Shown here: piece by piece, positions 34,367 to 34,481 of the stretch | Position numbering within the stretch: position 1 is the first letter of the stretch | How the letters are laid out: each line of letters starts with the position of its first letter | Assembly: GCA_005792355.1 (NCBI GenBank) | Contig: SXSC01000341.1 | Coordinates: 1 to 34,481 of the forward strand | Reading direction: 5' to 3' | From: Opitutaceae bacterium | GTDB taxonomy: Bacteria > Verrucomicrobiota > Verrucomicrobiia > Opitutales > Opitutaceae | DNA: 34,481 bases | Program-made: the position numbers and the translations under genes | Notes under the pieces: generated by a model | Told to the model about the DNA's origin: nothing | What the model saw: the letters and a program-made list of their open reading frames with translations, nothing else | The model's database searches: none

Positions 34367-34481
34367 CTGAAGCGAAGAGGTGGAGAGAGGAACGAAAAAG
34401 AGACCTGAACCTGAGTTGGGCCGGTCCGGGATTGAAGGCGGGAACCAGCCGTGGCAAGGGAGACGAATGCCGCAAATTCAA

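Overview
The window is GC-rich DNA (coding-strand third positions mostly G or C) that most resembles a Verrucomicrobiota genome, probably Opitutaceae-like. This rests on gene style and is an inference: TonB-dependent receptors with a 'VEVTGSRI' N-terminal box, many periplasmic TlpA-like proteins, a type IV pilin cluster without its motor genes, dispersed GC-rich palindromes, and starts that mostly lack a Shine-Dalgarno sequence. No rRNA, tRNA, CRISPR array, transposase or phage gene was recognised.

Layout. (1) 1-1342: the C-terminal end of an unidentified gene, then a TctA-family permease that begins about 100 residues later than its relatives. (2) 1505-7567: a type IV pilus or type II secretion-like cluster in two blocks. 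Block one is three translationally coupled minor pilins, the last carrying three chitin-binding-like modules. A putative terminator follows. Block two is four overlapping genes of the PilM-PilN-PilO-PilP inner-membrane type. (3) 7717-7794: a large palindrome between convergent genes. (4) 7814-8809, minus strand: an L-asparaginase. (5) 9240-34009: a 25-kb co-directional array of twelve genes alternating between large TonB-dependent receptors (T1-T6) and exported thioredoxin-fold proteins (X1-X6), in the order T1-X1-T2-X2-X3-T3-T4-X4-X5-T5-X6-T6. T5 is interrupted by a one-base frameshift at a run of seven A. (6) 34037-34366, minus strand: a short fragment resembling the C-terminus of AlgX/AlgJ-type SGNH proteins.

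How the parts may work together. The array is the most striking element. Six outer-membrane receptors and six periplasmic CXXC proteins have no SusD partner, no TonB/ExbBD and no sigma/anti-sigma pair nearby. Short gaps and a single orientation suggest one or a few transcripts. The receptors form sub-families (T1/T2, T5/T6, with T3 and T4 separate), as do the thioredoxin proteins (X1/X3, X4/X5, with X2 and X6 separate), so the locus probably grew by duplicating receptor-thioredoxin pairs. A working hypothesis, not shown by sequence alone, is that each receptor imports a substrate whose disulfides (or other oxidised groups) are handled by the neighbouring thioredoxin protein, or that the thioredoxin proteins help fold the receptors.
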